Assembly (NCBI GenBank): GCA_964020085.1
Contig: OZ026604.1
Span: 20,383,894 to 20,447,893, forward strand
DNA length: 64,000 bases
Origin: Micromussa lordhowensis
Taxonomy: Eukaryota > Cnidaria > Anthozoa > Scleractinia > Lobophylliidae
Direction: 5' to 3'
Shown here one piece after another: positions 42,601 to 47,567 of the stretch. Both the position numbers and the translations under genes were made by a program. The first letter of the stretch is position 1. Each line of letters begins with the position of its first letter. The notes beneath the pieces were generated by a model. That model was not told the origin of the DNA, did not search any database, and saw nothing but the letters and a program-made list of their open reading frames with translations.

Positions 42601-45600
42601 TCAGTTGTACAGAATAAAATGAAGTTGTGCAATAAATAGTGTCATATAGTGAGACATTAATATGAATAATTAAGGATGAAGGCGAGAACAGAATAAAGAC
42701 AAACATAATCACTTCACCCCCGATTCCTCTCAGAGTAGTGCTCATAAGGACAATTGTTTGTATTTTAAATTACCGTACATCGGTCCTTTTTCCATTATAA
42801 CACAACGCAGAATTAGGAAATTAGTCAACACACTGTGCAGCGACCTGGAAATTAAGTTGGTGTTCACCCCGTTTAAAATCAAGAGTTGGTTTGGGGCCAA
42901 GGACCCCATCCCTGCGGGTTTACGATCGCAAGTCATTTACAAGTTTTCATGTGCAGGCTGTAGTGCCTGTTATATTGGTGAAACCAATAGACACTTTGCC
43001 ACTCGCATTCGTGAACATCTTGCCTCGGACAAAAATTCTCACATCTTTAAGCACCTGAGAGGTTCTGAAAATTGTCGCTCCCTTTGTTCAGAAGATTGTT
43101 TTAAAATCCTCGACTCTGCTCCAACAAGTTTCCAATTGAAAATCAAAGAAGCCATGCACATCCTTTGGGAGCAGCCGTCATTAAATTCCCAAGTCAAACA
43201 TCTTAATTTATCCCTTTCATACTAATTAGTCTCTTTTCTTAGCTTAAATAGTTCAATGTTTGTCTTTATTCTGTTCTCGCCTTCATCCTTAATTATTCAT
43301 ATTAATGTCTCACTATATGACACTATTTATTGCACAACTTCATTTTATTCTGTACAACTGACGATGGATGATGTTTCATCCGAAACATGTCTGATTAAAT
43401 AACATGAACTTTAAAAACATCGTTTGGTTTATAAAGGCCATATCTTACTTCGTGCTGCTACGAAGCCTTGGTATTATTATTAATTATTATTACTCTTTTT
43501 CAGACTGACAGATGATTATTATTATTATTATAACTCTTTTTCAGACTGACCTGATGAAGCAGGAGTGGAATACTTTTTGCAGTATATTCCACTTGACAAC
43601 AGCTGGTCATCTCTTCGTGCATCACATCTGACTGTATCATCAAGGGCTGAGCTTCACGCACCTGTGAAATAGATCAGAATAGCTTTACAATGATAGCTAC
43701 GTGTAAATTAATGCCATGCTTAATAATAACTTAATTACAAAGAGGTTATCAAGTCAGAGTTTTTTCTTGTTACTGGTAAACATGTAATGAGGGAACAGCC
43801 CGTTCATGGTTGGGAGGTATAGGCAACTAACCCAGCTCAGTGATGTGAGCATGTGAAGGGTACTCAGGAACCTAGCAGGACAAAAACAAGACCTGTCAGT
43901 TGAGACTTGTAAGAGACAACGGTTTAACACATTAGGTTGAGTTCTTTTTGTTGATACTGTATCTTTTAAAAAAAATTGTCACTTCTGTTTTTTCAACCTT
44001 AAAACCTGAGACCTGATCATGTGTCTATAGTGCTTGCACAGGCTAGTCATATGGTTTATTTTAATTTGTGATTGCTTTTGGGTGGGTCATGTACCATTTT
44101 ATGCTGGCATCAATGGGTTACTAATATTAGGAGAGGATTTCTGATTTTCCATCATTTTTCTTAGGAACAAATTTTAACAAAACGATCACGCGAAAGGTCA
44201 CATGATCAAAATAATAATTATGTAAAGGCAAGGCAAGACACCAAGGTTTATAATCCGGGAAAAGTTTAGCATTGTAAAACAAATATTATAACAAGAGATC
44301 TAGCTGCACAACCATTAAATTCTACTTTACATTCCTGACCCAGGCATTAAACTGCTTGGTGTGGCTTACAAATACATGGAGTTTTATGGTACATGTACAT
44401 GTATACCTCCCCAATCAGGCATTTAAAAAATGAAACACACCTGAAGACTCTTGCTAATGGCCAACTTCCTCTCTCTCTTAAAATGGTCAACATCCTTTGG
44501 CAAAGGGACAGACCTGCAAAAATAAGTTAGAGCAAAAGTGTTCATATACTACTGTACAATGTAGCATTGTATTTATATAACAACAACAACTATCAACCAG
44601 AAATCTTTACCACAGAACCTACATGTCATGAGGTTCTTATTCAATTTTGAAGCTAAATGACCAATAATAATATTCACCAACAAATAAACTGCATACAAAA
44701 AGAAGTTCCAATTTTGAGCACTGCAGAACCTATTTATGAAATGTGTGTTACTAAGGTCAACAGACAGGTTTCACACAATTTTTTCACACAATTTTTGGTC
44801 CGAATTCTTGTCTTATTATAATATAATAAGACAAGAATTCTGACCAAAAATACTGTACATGACTATTATATTCAAATAACCACCTGGCCCCAGTTGTTCG
44901 AAAGGTGGATAACGCTATCCAGCGGATAAATCACTATCCAGTGGATAGCGTGGTTTGTTTTGTTAACACTTATCCGTTGGATAACGATTTATCTGGTGGA
45001 TAGTGGTATCTGGCCTTCGAACAACCGAGGCCAGGGATCCTATATTTAACAATACTCCCCATAAAAAATTATTATTTTCAATTTACATTTTGTGTACCTC
45101 CCTACAGAATGGAGCAACGGATCTCTATAAATAATAATCTAAGAATCTAATAGCCAACGGAATCAAGAATCACCCCCTCTTCTTGCTGAAGATTTTACAA
45201 GAACTGCAACTACATGTACACTGTAAATATGTGATTGATGGGGAGGGAAACCCCCAAAGTGTGTACGACAACAGCAACACACTTAATTAATATTATTAAT
45301 TAACGATAATAATATTAATAATGATGATGATAATAATAATAATAACACTTAATTACCAACAAGACCCATTGTTAAGCTAATTATATGTATATATGAAAAT
45401 CAAAATATGTAACACTCTTATGGATTTTGGATTTTATGGAGAATGTCAGAAGTGATAAATTCTCAAGTGCATTTTAATGGATGCATAATTCATCATAATA
45501 AAGCGCAGATTGCAGAATACACTCCATACTGCCGACTGGGGCTTAACTGCAAACTGAGGGTAAAATGCAGGCTGTAGAAGTTTCAAGTACACACAGGTAC

Positions 45601-46298
45601 ATGTACATGTACATGTACATGTTGTGTTACATTATAGCCATTACCAAGTCAGCTAACATAAACAGACTAGCCTAAGTGTATAATTCTGGCTTACTGTCAA
45701 GAGTGAAGTCATTGCACTCTAGTTAATTAACTGTGTTCTAGCTAACCTGATATCACTCAGGCTAGCCTGTTCAACGCTCAGGTTAGTCTCAGTTACCCTG
45801 TTTACAGTTTATACCTCTCCATGATGGCAATGGAAACCCTACGCTGTCTCTGCAGTTAGTCTCCGATCTGCAGTCTGCGTTTAGTATAGTATTTCGACAT
45901 GCCACATTGGAGCGACTGATCTCAAATCGTAAATAATTAAAGATACTTGTAAGCTCGAATTAATAAATTAGTGACCTAATGCATGCCCAACTGTCTGTTT
46001 ATAACTGAAGACTTCACCGATCAAACTAGTTACGAATACTTTACGGTAACAGTTTGTCAAGTTTGTCCATTGTCAAGATCAAGCAAAAAGTAAATGACAG
46101 TAAATTTAAATGAATAACACTCAACTAGGAAAAGAAATAAAACTAGTCATGAATAATGGCTCACCCGAATGCCTTTGGCACTGAGCTCAAAAAATTTCCC
46201 TCTTCGACTTCATTTTGTAATTCTTTCAACTCCTTCTTGAGATCTTCTTCTAAGGATTTGACTTTCTCGGACGACGAGACTTCATAAATTCCATCCAT
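2849..46298 (-). CDS. CCDC162: CCDC162-like coiled-coil protein, about 68 exons, about 2370 aa
   Basis: I assembled 68 coding exons by hand from acceptor/donor sites and reading phase. Every junction keeps frame, and the summed coding length (7113 nt) is divisible by three. The ATG at 46296-46298 opens MDGIYEVSSSEKVKSLEEDL. The first 150 residues resemble the DUF4549 region of CCDC162 (human locus CCDC162P/C6orf183): an acidic helix, a SVPLPKDV loop, then helices containing HLVQCKHMHMLRW. Residues about 210-344 include a proline run and a poly-Ala run; residues about 540-570 are acidic; about 1900-2200 are charged coiled coils; the tail is Gly/Pro/Ser-rich and ends PPRV. The function of CCDC162 is poorly known, so I claim none. 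Exon boundaries are given in the block entries. Exon 9 (acceptor) and exon 67 are the least certain. Confidence 0.72.
4330..5083. mobile_element. TTAA-flanked non-autonomous transposon, 746 bp
   Basis: Perfect 20-bp terminal inverted repeats (GGTGGCCGAACACAGTTTTC at 4334-4353 and its complement at 5060-5079) are flanked on both sides by TTAA (4330-4333 and 5080-5083). TTAA duplications are typical of piggyBac and Kolobok elements, but I cannot assign the superfamily. There is no transposase frame. The interior carries a perfect palindromic GTTGCCATGGCAAC at 4475-4488 and an inner inverted pair around TCTAACGACTGGAT. It lies in the intron between exons 65 and 66. Confidence 0.82.
5084..5335 (+). 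mobile_element. LINE 3'-end relic
   Basis: The plus strand reads LWNSLDYTLKLKPTLTEF followed by KRFLKRSLISKFLET and a stop. This matches the usual carboxy end of non-LTR reverse transcriptases (a W/L-N-S-L motif, then a Lys/Phe-rich helix). It is followed by an AT-rich 3' tail that ends near TTTTTAGGACGAATAAAG. Only the last 35 or so codons remain. The TTAA element just upstream appears to have inserted at its edge. Confidence 0.5.
6202..12926 (-). CDS. CCDC162-like gene, exons 54-64 (coiled-coil region)
   Basis: Exons: 12871-12926, 12351-12451, 10852-10952, 10598-10686, 10287-10352, 9899-10012, 9505-9561, 7520-7615, 7337-7382, 6740-6795, 6202-6288. These are dominated by heptad-like charged helices, for example EITALRAKIAELRESLMNQ, EESEAASKQVLAKSEQIRKF and VEGLRDEADKAKRECLEVKK. 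One basic segment, FLKIKTMNNWKRTRLFIRYH (exon 58), interrupts the coils and may be a conserved hinge. Exon 63 (QNLDRDQRRNLFAQEQSKK) is needed to pass phase from exon 62 to exon 64. Exon 64 would stop soon after its donor if unspliced (QVHAYS then stop), which might be an alternative end. Confidence 0.78.
7211..7280. repeat. Foldback hairpin in intron
   Basis: Arms 7211-7238 and 7251-7280 are near-perfect complements (GTCCAATTCGGTCTGTAATC and reverse) around a loop of about 12 bases. It lies between exons 61 and 62 and resembles a very small MITE. Confidence 0.75.
7960..8990. repeat. Inverted pair of a dispersed repeat
   Basis: The segment from about 7980 to 8200 (containing TAGACATGGTGCCCAGTTCTTC and AAAGCCTCCAACGCTATGG) recurs in reverse at about 8870-8990 (CACTGGGTACCATGTCTAAA), so the region can fold back on itself. 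A third copy, in the same orientation as the first, is at 18300-18500. No coding frame was recognised. The space between the arms contains short tandem-like pieces only. Confidence 0.55.
9125..9275. repeat. Dispersed repeat, copy 1
   Basis: This shares GCAAAGAAGCGGCC and CTACAACAGAATAGATAG with a segment at 63185-63330, including the following GAGTAGCGTAGC and AATCAGAGA. A short inner palindrome (CTATCTACAACAGAATAGATAG) is present in both. The class is unknown. Confidence 0.6.
11211..11882. repeat. Tandem duplication of about 395 bp with a central hairpin
   Basis: Two diverged direct copies start near 11211 and 11607. Shared blocks include TACGCATGAGCAGACCATTA, GGCAGTTATTT and AAATGCATCGAATGATAA, offset by about 396. 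Between them, 11486-11643 is an inverted repeat centred on GCCGAAGGCTGAGGC, with arms containing CAATTATTTGCC/CAAATAATTG. It lies in the intron between exons 55 and 56, which is why that intron is long. Confidence 0.7.
12557..12722. mobile_element. Penelope-like element terminal fragment
   Basis: This contains the block GAATTGGCCACCGTAAAGAG followed by GCTGACGTTTCGAACGTTAG and CCCTTCGTCGGAGCGAA, preceded by CTAAAGAAACTGTGGTGCTG. The same order of blocks occurs at 47.9-48.1 kb. I associate these with Penelope-like termini from general familiarity with marine-animal genomes. No reverse transcriptase is present here. Confidence 0.5.
13411..17003 (-). CDS. CCDC162-like gene, exons 46-53
   Basis: Exons: 16590-17003, 16074-16137, 15865-15960, 15457-15594, 15210-15317, 14957-15027, 13996-14059, 13411-13510. 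Exon 46 is the largest (138 codons). It has a Ser/Arg/Pro-rich disordered middle (RPSTSTSRRPPSRHSDKRD) between ordered ends, and finishes KLGVNEISTSKLYRTM in phase 2. Exon 47 then completes TGC and reads KIYKIEILQPVYQQVAVKMG. Exon 48 contains a short acidic linker (NDDEPLSSPAGS). Exons 50-53 move into long helices (VMKENCTIAKPHLVENFVQD, YAMYYENLLRHQHQLLYMKE), the start of the coiled-coil third of the protein. Confidence 0.8.
13616..13887 (-). mobile_element. tRNA-derived SINE, family A, copy 1
   Basis: On the minus strand a tRNA-like head (GAGGCGCGGTTGCCTCATGG, TTAGTGCG, B-box GGTTCGAGCC) is followed by a body ending CCACTTGGCTCGTATGCAGA. Three more copies of the same family are at 23041-23307, 23563-23857 and 52855-53140. 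It sits in the intron between exons 52 and 53. Confidence 0.75.
15089..15122. repeat. GA-rich simple repeat
   Basis: A run of alternating GA with interruptions (GAGAGAGAGAGAGG, AAAGAGAGAGGG) in the intron between exons 50 and 51. Confidence 0.8.
17378..17550. repeat. Dispersed repeat, copy 1 of 2
   Basis: The blocks TTTCAAGTTCGTCGTTTGTA, ATCCGTGTTAATCTT, CCATCCTTG and TTTAAAGGTAATTTT recur in the same order and orientation at 58398-58580. It is non-coding and lies between exons 45 and 46. Confidence 0.6.
17965..23471 (-). CDS. CCDC162-like gene, exons 35-45
   Basis: Exons: 23436-23471, 22990-23029, 22613-22685, 21824-21908, 21598-21660, 21360-21498, 21151-21215, 20359-20472, 19342-19394, 18806-18904, 17965-18054. 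Exons 35 and 36 are tiny (36 and 40 nt). Exon 36 (RIRVAVVRFAEFQ) is required to bridge phase 0 to phase 1 so that exon 37 reads NAHFVIGEEDEKKTEEDDK. A SINE at 23041-23307 starts about ten bases from its acceptor. Exon 45 encodes RYGPFPMMYWSWDLIGENMQ, and exon 42 FLAKRRDNMFLEFDISISHS; both look conserved. A LINE tail and a foldback lie between exons 42 and 43. Confidence 0.78.
18300..18500. repeat. Dispersed repeat, third copy of the 8-kb family
   Basis: This shares TTTTAGACATGG, CCCAGTTCTTC, GGATGTTACTCGCGCGTGGC and GGAAAGCCTCC with 7980-8200. It is in the intron between exons 44 and 45. Confidence 0.6.
19537..19625. repeat. Foldback hairpin, about 42-bp arms
   Basis: Arms 19537-19578 and 19583-19625 are near-perfect complements (GTCTCCTCCGCAGCGGTTAT and reverse, CGTCACGCAACGCTT and reverse) with a loop of about four bases. 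The flank AGTGAACCAATCAAAACTTG resembles 33667-33690, suggesting that both lie in one repeat family. Confidence 0.8.
19745..20212 (-). mobile_element. 5'-truncated non-LTR retrotransposon (LINE) tail
   Basis: The minus strand encodes, from about 20212 to 19941, a fragment reading YICLNSLVPKYLSDYFT, HRYNTRRRTDLHLPKPKL and TFSYSGSTLYRLPSSI and then a stop. This is the characteristic end of CR1/L2/RTE-like reverse transcriptase proteins. A 3' UTR of about 195 bases follows, to about 19745. The catalytic domain is missing, so it is dead. It is inserted in the intron between exons 42 and 43, in the same direction as the gene. Confidence 0.75.
20537..20572. repeat. Long G-run with quadruplex potential
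   Basis: A G tract of about 17, then GCGGGGGCGGGGGGGG, in the intron between exons 41 and 42. Four or more G-runs on the plus strand could form a G-quadruplex. The length may also be affected by assembly error. Confidence 0.75.
22407..22492. repeat. Foldback hairpin
   Basis: Arms 22407-22443 and 22456-22492 (GGGAGAATCTTGAC and GTCAAGATTCTCCC, with TTAACCG/CGGTTAA at the tips) flank a loop containing ACGACTTCG. It is in the intron between exons 37 and 38. Confidence 0.75.
23041..23307 (-). mobile_element. tRNA-derived SINE, family A, copy 2, abutting exon 36
   Basis: It has the same head-to-tail order as the other copies: minus-strand head GAGGCGCGGCAGTCTCGCGG with B-box GGTTCGAGCC, and tail CTCGTATGCAGA ending at 23041. 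Immediately beyond the tail lie ten T residues (minus sense) and the AG acceptor of exon 36 at 23030-23031. The element is therefore directly upstream of a 40-nt exon in the direction of transcription. Confidence 0.78.
23550..23872 (-). mobile_element. tRNA-derived SINE, family A, copy 3, with 13-bp target duplication
   Basis: The SINE body spans about 23563-23857, with a minus-strand head GGAGGCGCGGTGGCCTTATG and B-box GGTTCGAA. It is flanked by a perfect direct repeat ACGAGATTGAGTA at 23550-23562 and 23860-23872. The intact duplication shows LINE-type insertion and suggests that this copy is fairly young. It lies between exons 34 and 35. Confidence 0.85.
24112..30989 (-). CDS. CCDC162-like gene, exons 22-34
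   Basis: Exons: 30938-30989, 30666-30726, 30028-30118, 29467-29604, 28342-28482, 27910-27969, 27230-27381, 26651-26744, 26337-26387, 25788-25888, 25219-25381, 24831-24928, 24112-24178. Exon 23 reads ALFGLPHRIIPQQHIAVNTS and exon 24 RPALRYVYMLEFHPSLGLAS, typical of ordered sequence. Exon 32 is a Ser/Ala-rich linker (SPGSSHDTSLASRASSAEG) leading into an acidic-basic helix. Exon 25 ends at AAAGAT/GTGAGC; if unspliced it would stop a few codons later, so the splice is required. A tRNA-derived SINE ends about 50 bases 5' (plus-strand sense) of exon 25. Confidence 0.8.
24542..24626. repeat. Small inverted-repeat element (GGATAAATCACTATCC family)
   Basis: Arms 24542-24566 and 24606-24626 contain ATCCGCCGGATAAATCACTA and its complement. 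A longer relative with complete tips is at 44885-45034. It is non-coding and lies between exons 33 and 34. Confidence 0.65.
28793..28930. repeat. Foldback element, about 60-bp arms
   Basis: Arms 28793-28852 and 28871-28930 contain GGATCAATATCAGTGTCTGG, GCAACTGCGCACCTACCCCT and CCCCTAACCCAACA with near-perfect complements. The spacer is short and AT-rich. It is a MITE-like foldback in the intron between exons 25 and 26. Confidence 0.8.
29149..29425 (+). mobile_element. tRNA-Ser-like SINE (family B)
   Basis: The head GGCAGCGCGGCCGAGTGGTT, AGGGCGCCGGACTTGAAATC and a B-box-like GAGTTCAAGTCC resembles a tRNA-Ser(UGA) 5' half with the anticodon loop CTTGAAA. It lacks a proper long variable arm and closing acceptor stem. 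A body follows (GGATTTGTTTCGCGGTAGCT) and a tail with repeated TATTTATT. It therefore reads as a SINE and not a working tRNA gene. Confidence 0.72.
31216..31469. mobile_element. GGGCCGGGTTGTTC MITE, copy 1
   Basis: Terminal inverted repeats GCCGGGTTGTTCAAAGCC and GGCTTTCCAACAACCCGGCC bound about 250 bp, flanked by CAG on each side. The inner sequence contains TTTGAGTTTGAATAATTTCA. Copies 2-4 are at 34354-34583, 49669-49912 and 60509-60751. It is in the intron between exons 21 and 22. Confidence 0.8.
31695..36215 (-). CDS. CCDC162-like gene, exons 11-21
   Basis: Exons: 36076-36215, 35350-35569, 35208-35287, 34813-34884, 34222-34299, 33356-33389, 33081-33184, 32715-32796, 32315-32422, 32047-32115, 31695-31826. 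Phase resolved two ambiguities. Exon 11 must use donor AAG/GTACAC rather than TCA/GTAAGG, and exon 14 must start at CTTCAG/ATCAACTG. Exon 12 carries an acidic stretch (SEDDMGG, LGLDDDD). Exon 15 reads HRVFHGGGIAGVGSHQYIHN. Exons 17-21 are well ordered and free of repeats (for example GYYILYDSALSDFK and YDFSADYFVKIYRSECVCLR) and look like a folded, conserved central region of unknown function. Confidence 0.8.
33867..34065. repeat. Palindromic element rich in CAACATGTTG
   Basis: Two arms of roughly 95 bp (about 33867-33965 and 33975-34065) are complementary: GGGTGTTGTTGGCTCAA and reverse at the centre, CAACATTGTTGGGCG and reverse at the outside. It is a non-coding foldback in the intron between exons 15 and 16. 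Confidence 0.75.
34354..34583. mobile_element. GGGCCGGGTTGTTC MITE, copy 2
   Basis: It starts GGGCCGGGTTGTTCAAAGCC and ends with GGACAACCGGCCC, about 230 bp, flanked by CTG/CTG-like triplets. It is in the intron between exons 14 and 15. Confidence 0.78.
36329..36620. mobile_element. Hairpin MITE (GCGTCTGTCCTG family), copy 1
   Basis: The arms around 36331-36405 and 36411-36495 contain TTTTTCATGCGTCTGTCCTG, CATAACATTGTCA and complements. A tail follows with TGTGTCTGTCCGC and GCGAGAATTTCTGCAGTTAT. The whole arrangement, tail included, recurs at 54569-54885. It is in the intron between exons 10 and 11. Confidence 0.8.
36780..39509 (-). CDS. CCDC162-like gene, exons 6-10
   Basis: Exons: 39105-39509, 38314-38442, 37572-37736, 36918-36974, 36780-36824. 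Exon 6 (135 codons) is one of the two largest and holds a low-complexity stretch: a Lys/Glu/Gln-rich lead, PPPPP, then six alanines and SGGG, before a conserved-looking helix LPLHETSFVTIKALLEFLM. Exon 8 encodes a hydrophobic stretch (FNLLRFLIFCYELMFYQPYL). Exon 9 is open only in the frame PEQTSTQVKAMTKLRQ; phase agreement with exon 8 requires the acceptor at GAACAG, giving 36974 as its end. Two closer-to-consensus AGs upstream break phase, so a small missed exon cannot be excluded. Confidence 0.72.
37336..37488. repeat. Small TIR element (AGAGCGGTTTTCAA)
   Basis: The ends ATAGAGCGGTTTTCAA and TTGAAAACCGCTCTAT are inverted, about 150 bp apart. A diverged relative (ATAGAGCAGTTTGCAACTGA to CAATTGAAAAATGACCTATA) is at 57747-57900. 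It is in the intron between exons 8 and 9. Confidence 0.7.
40249..46298 (-). CDS. CCDC162-like gene, exons 1-5 (DUF4549-like N-terminus)
   Basis: Exons on the minus strand: 46165-46298, 44441-44513, 43551-43661, 41473-41597, 40249-40432 (209 codons). Exon 1 ends in phase 2 (GG) and exon 2 completes it (G, then SVPLPKDVDHF). Exon 4 encodes FFVDRIEHLVQCKHMHMLRW, a helix rich in His and Met, and ends in phase 2; exon 5 begins YIMEEYQDCLKRARRL. All five acceptors have T-rich tracts. This block carries the family-diagnostic part of the protein. A Penelope-like fragment sits in the intron between exons 3 and 4. Confidence 0.82.
40709..40890 (+). mobile_element. tRNA-headed SINE (family C)
   Basis: The first 72 bases fold like a tRNA: acceptor halves GGCTTGA and TCAAGCC pair perfectly, the D-arm reads AGCTCAGTTGG, and the anticodon loop reads CCGGCAC. 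The T-arm is weak (CTTTGAAACCCG), so this is the SINE head. It is followed by TTTTTTTCAGGCTTC and a body with TGTGATGATCA. Body fragments of the family recur at 52385-52500 and, inverted, around 40570-40635. It is in the intron between exons 4 and 5. Confidence 0.7.
42722..43225 (+). pseudogene. GIY-YIG endonuclease domain of a Penelope-like element (5'-truncated)
   Basis: One open frame of about 165 codons runs from the left repeat to a TAA at 43223-43225, with no ATG near its start. It contains FSCAGCSACYIGETNRHFAT followed by RIREH and HIFKHL. This is the Penelope-type variant of the GIY-YIG nuclease core, with the preceding Cys residues and the catalytic Tyr-Ile-Gly, Arg and downstream acidic region. 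The lead YFKLPYIGPFSIITQRRIRK is the usual linker after the reverse transcriptase. The frame is undamaged, but the polymerase is absent, so it is a remnant. Confidence 0.75.
43358..43391 (+). ncRNA. Hammerhead-ribozyme-like motif in the Penelope-like terminal repeat
   Basis: The order of pieces matches a hammerhead core: CTGACGA, one extra T, a stem GGATGA-TGTT-TCATCC, then GAAA and CATGTC. The palindrome ACATGT after GAA could form stem III between two molecules, as in the minimal hammerheads known from Penelope-like elements. Deviations are the extra base after CTGACGA and a weak stem I. The inverted arm carries the same motif on the minus strand at 42571-42604. Confidence 0.35.
44885..45034. 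mobile_element. TIR element with GGATAAATCACTATCC core
   Basis: The outer ends TGGCCCCAGTTGTTCGAA and TTCGAACAACCGAGGCCA are inverted. Inside are further inverted and direct pieces (GGATAACGCTATCC, GGATAAATCACTATCC, GGATAACGATTTATC). It is about 150 bp, non-coding, between exons 1 and 2. Confidence 0.7.
45282..45350. repeat. AT-rich trinucleotide microsatellite
   Basis: A mix of TAATATTAT, GATGATGATG and AATAATAATAATAA in the intron between exons 1 and 2. A similar ATT run is at 42500-42522, and a palindromic ACATGT run (four units) is near 45597-45622. Confidence 0.75.
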
Positions 46299-46520
46299 GT
46301 CCTTCTTGAAGTCGCCAAAAGGTTGTAGAATTGATTTTGTGTTCTAGAAGTCAATTACAACTCCAATCTTCTTTTGTTTTGGGCGCCATATTCGATTTTC
46401 CCTGGTAACCAACTCAAACGCCGAACGATGAGAACCTCGCTCTCCTGCCGGAAGTAAGATCAAAGGAACCGGAAGCAAGAGTTTTGTTAATACTCAGTTT
46501 CCCTCCGCCAGTGAGTAAGC
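46299..46520. promoter_or_regulatory. Bidirectional promoter between the CCDC162-like and zinc-finger genes
   Basis: The two genes diverge from this stretch, which lacks a TATA box. It contains two ETS-type CCGGAAG motifs (46448-46456 and 46468-46476), CGCCAT motifs at about 46383 and 46535, and an RFX X-box-like GGTTACCAGGGAAAA on the minus strand (46396-46410), about 100 bases upstream of the minus-strand ATG. A strong donor, CCGCCA/GTGAGTAAG at 46510/46511, may end a non-coding first exon of the plus-strand gene. ETS sites are typical of TATA-less bidirectional promoters. The assignment is inference. Confidence 0.6.
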
Positions 46521-46674
46521 CACGACTGGACAGGGCGCCATTTGCCGGACTTTAGTTGATGACCAAAATTTTGGTACGTTTAATCGTAAATTGAATTAAT
46601 TTTGTTCTCTTTTGAGCCTAGTAGGCAATCATAGTAGCCACCAAATCTCCTTAGAAGTCTTTTTGGCGGGAATG

Positions 46675-46768
46675 ACCATGTAGCAAAGTGGTAAACTGTC
46701 CAAACATGCTTGAAGCGTGATTTGGGAGAATGGGGTCGTTGGTTCGAATCCTGGTGGGCCCTTGTGTT
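46675..46768 (+). other. Possible tRNA-like relic
   Basis: The segment holds GTAGCAAAGTGGTAAACTG (A-box-like) and GGTTCGAATCC (B-box-like) about 65 bases apart, ending GGTGGGCCCTTG. The stems are poor, so it could be a SINE head or chance. Confidence 0.3.
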
Positions 46769-47242
46769 CGTGCGAAATATTTTATTTCTCTCGTCAAAAC
46801 TTTTTTTAATGCACTTTTGCAATGATTCGTCTTATTTTAAGTTGTAGAATTAAATTATTTTAAGAGTTCAAAGCACTATTCTTGAAAACACTATACGAGA
46901 AATCAACGAGTTGAAACTGAACTTTGCTTAAATTCAAGTCAAAAAAGAATTGGAAACCTCCTCCATCGGTTCAGTTTCATTAAAAACAACCATCTACGTT
47001 TGTTCGATGTCAAATTATTTAATTTACTACTATTTGATTGGAATAGAAACCCTTTTTTGTACTTGTATAAAGCGAGCCATTTCCTGCACACGGTTCCGCC
47101 ATTTTGTTTCTGTTTGTTTCGAAACCGGATAAAGACTAATTAATTTTGTACTTGTACCTGGGACAATAATATATACTCTGTATCATCTACCTGCACATTA
47201 TTATAATTTCCAACAGTTCTTTTTGATATATTATATTTTTAG

Positions 47243-47567
47243 ATTGACCTGTTCCTGTGATGTCACTTGCGGCAGATTCTGATGACTTGCCAATAAATCT
47301 GAATTTGGCAGAACTAAAAGAACAACTTTCACAAAATGGAATAGTTATATGTCCTGTGCAAGGCTGTAATCAAGACTTCAAATCTCTGTGGGGGCTAAAA
47401 TATCACTTGAGACGGGCAAACCACCAAGATGTGGCAGAAGGGAAGTTTAAGTGTGAACAGTGCAATCGATTGTTTCAGTCACGGGTTAATTTGCGACAAC
47501 ACAGAATAGCTGACCATTCAGGTAGTGAGAGCGGAAGCCCACTCGGCAGTCCATTGTCATCTCCAAG
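47243..47567 (+). CDS. Zinc-finger gene, exon 2 (finger pair 1)
   Basis: The acceptor TATATTTTTAG precedes 47243 and the ATG is at 47260-47262. Finger 1 is C31, C36, H49, H55 (CPVQGC spacing of four, WGLKYHLRR); finger 2 is C65, C68, H81, H86. The pairing of a wide CX4C finger with an ordinary CX2C finger repeats twice more in this protein. After the fingers come Ser/Gly-Ser repeats (SESGSPLGSPLSSP). The donor CCAAG/GTAAAC leaves phase 2. Confidence 0.85.

Larger units (their letters stand above)
42524..43438 (+). mobile_element. Penelope-like fragment between 182-bp inverted terminal repeats
   Basis: The left arm (about 42524-42705) and right arm (about 43256-43438) are essentially exact inverted copies; both contain GGATGATGTTTCATCC and TTTATTCTGTTCTCGCC in the right-arm sense. 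Between them lies a GIY-YIG endonuclease relic with no reverse transcriptase. Inverted flanking repeats and a carboxy-terminal endonuclease are hallmarks of Penelope-like elements, so this is a heavily 5'-truncated copy. It lies in the intron between exons 3 and 4, followed by ATT microsatellite sequence. Confidence 0.78.
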
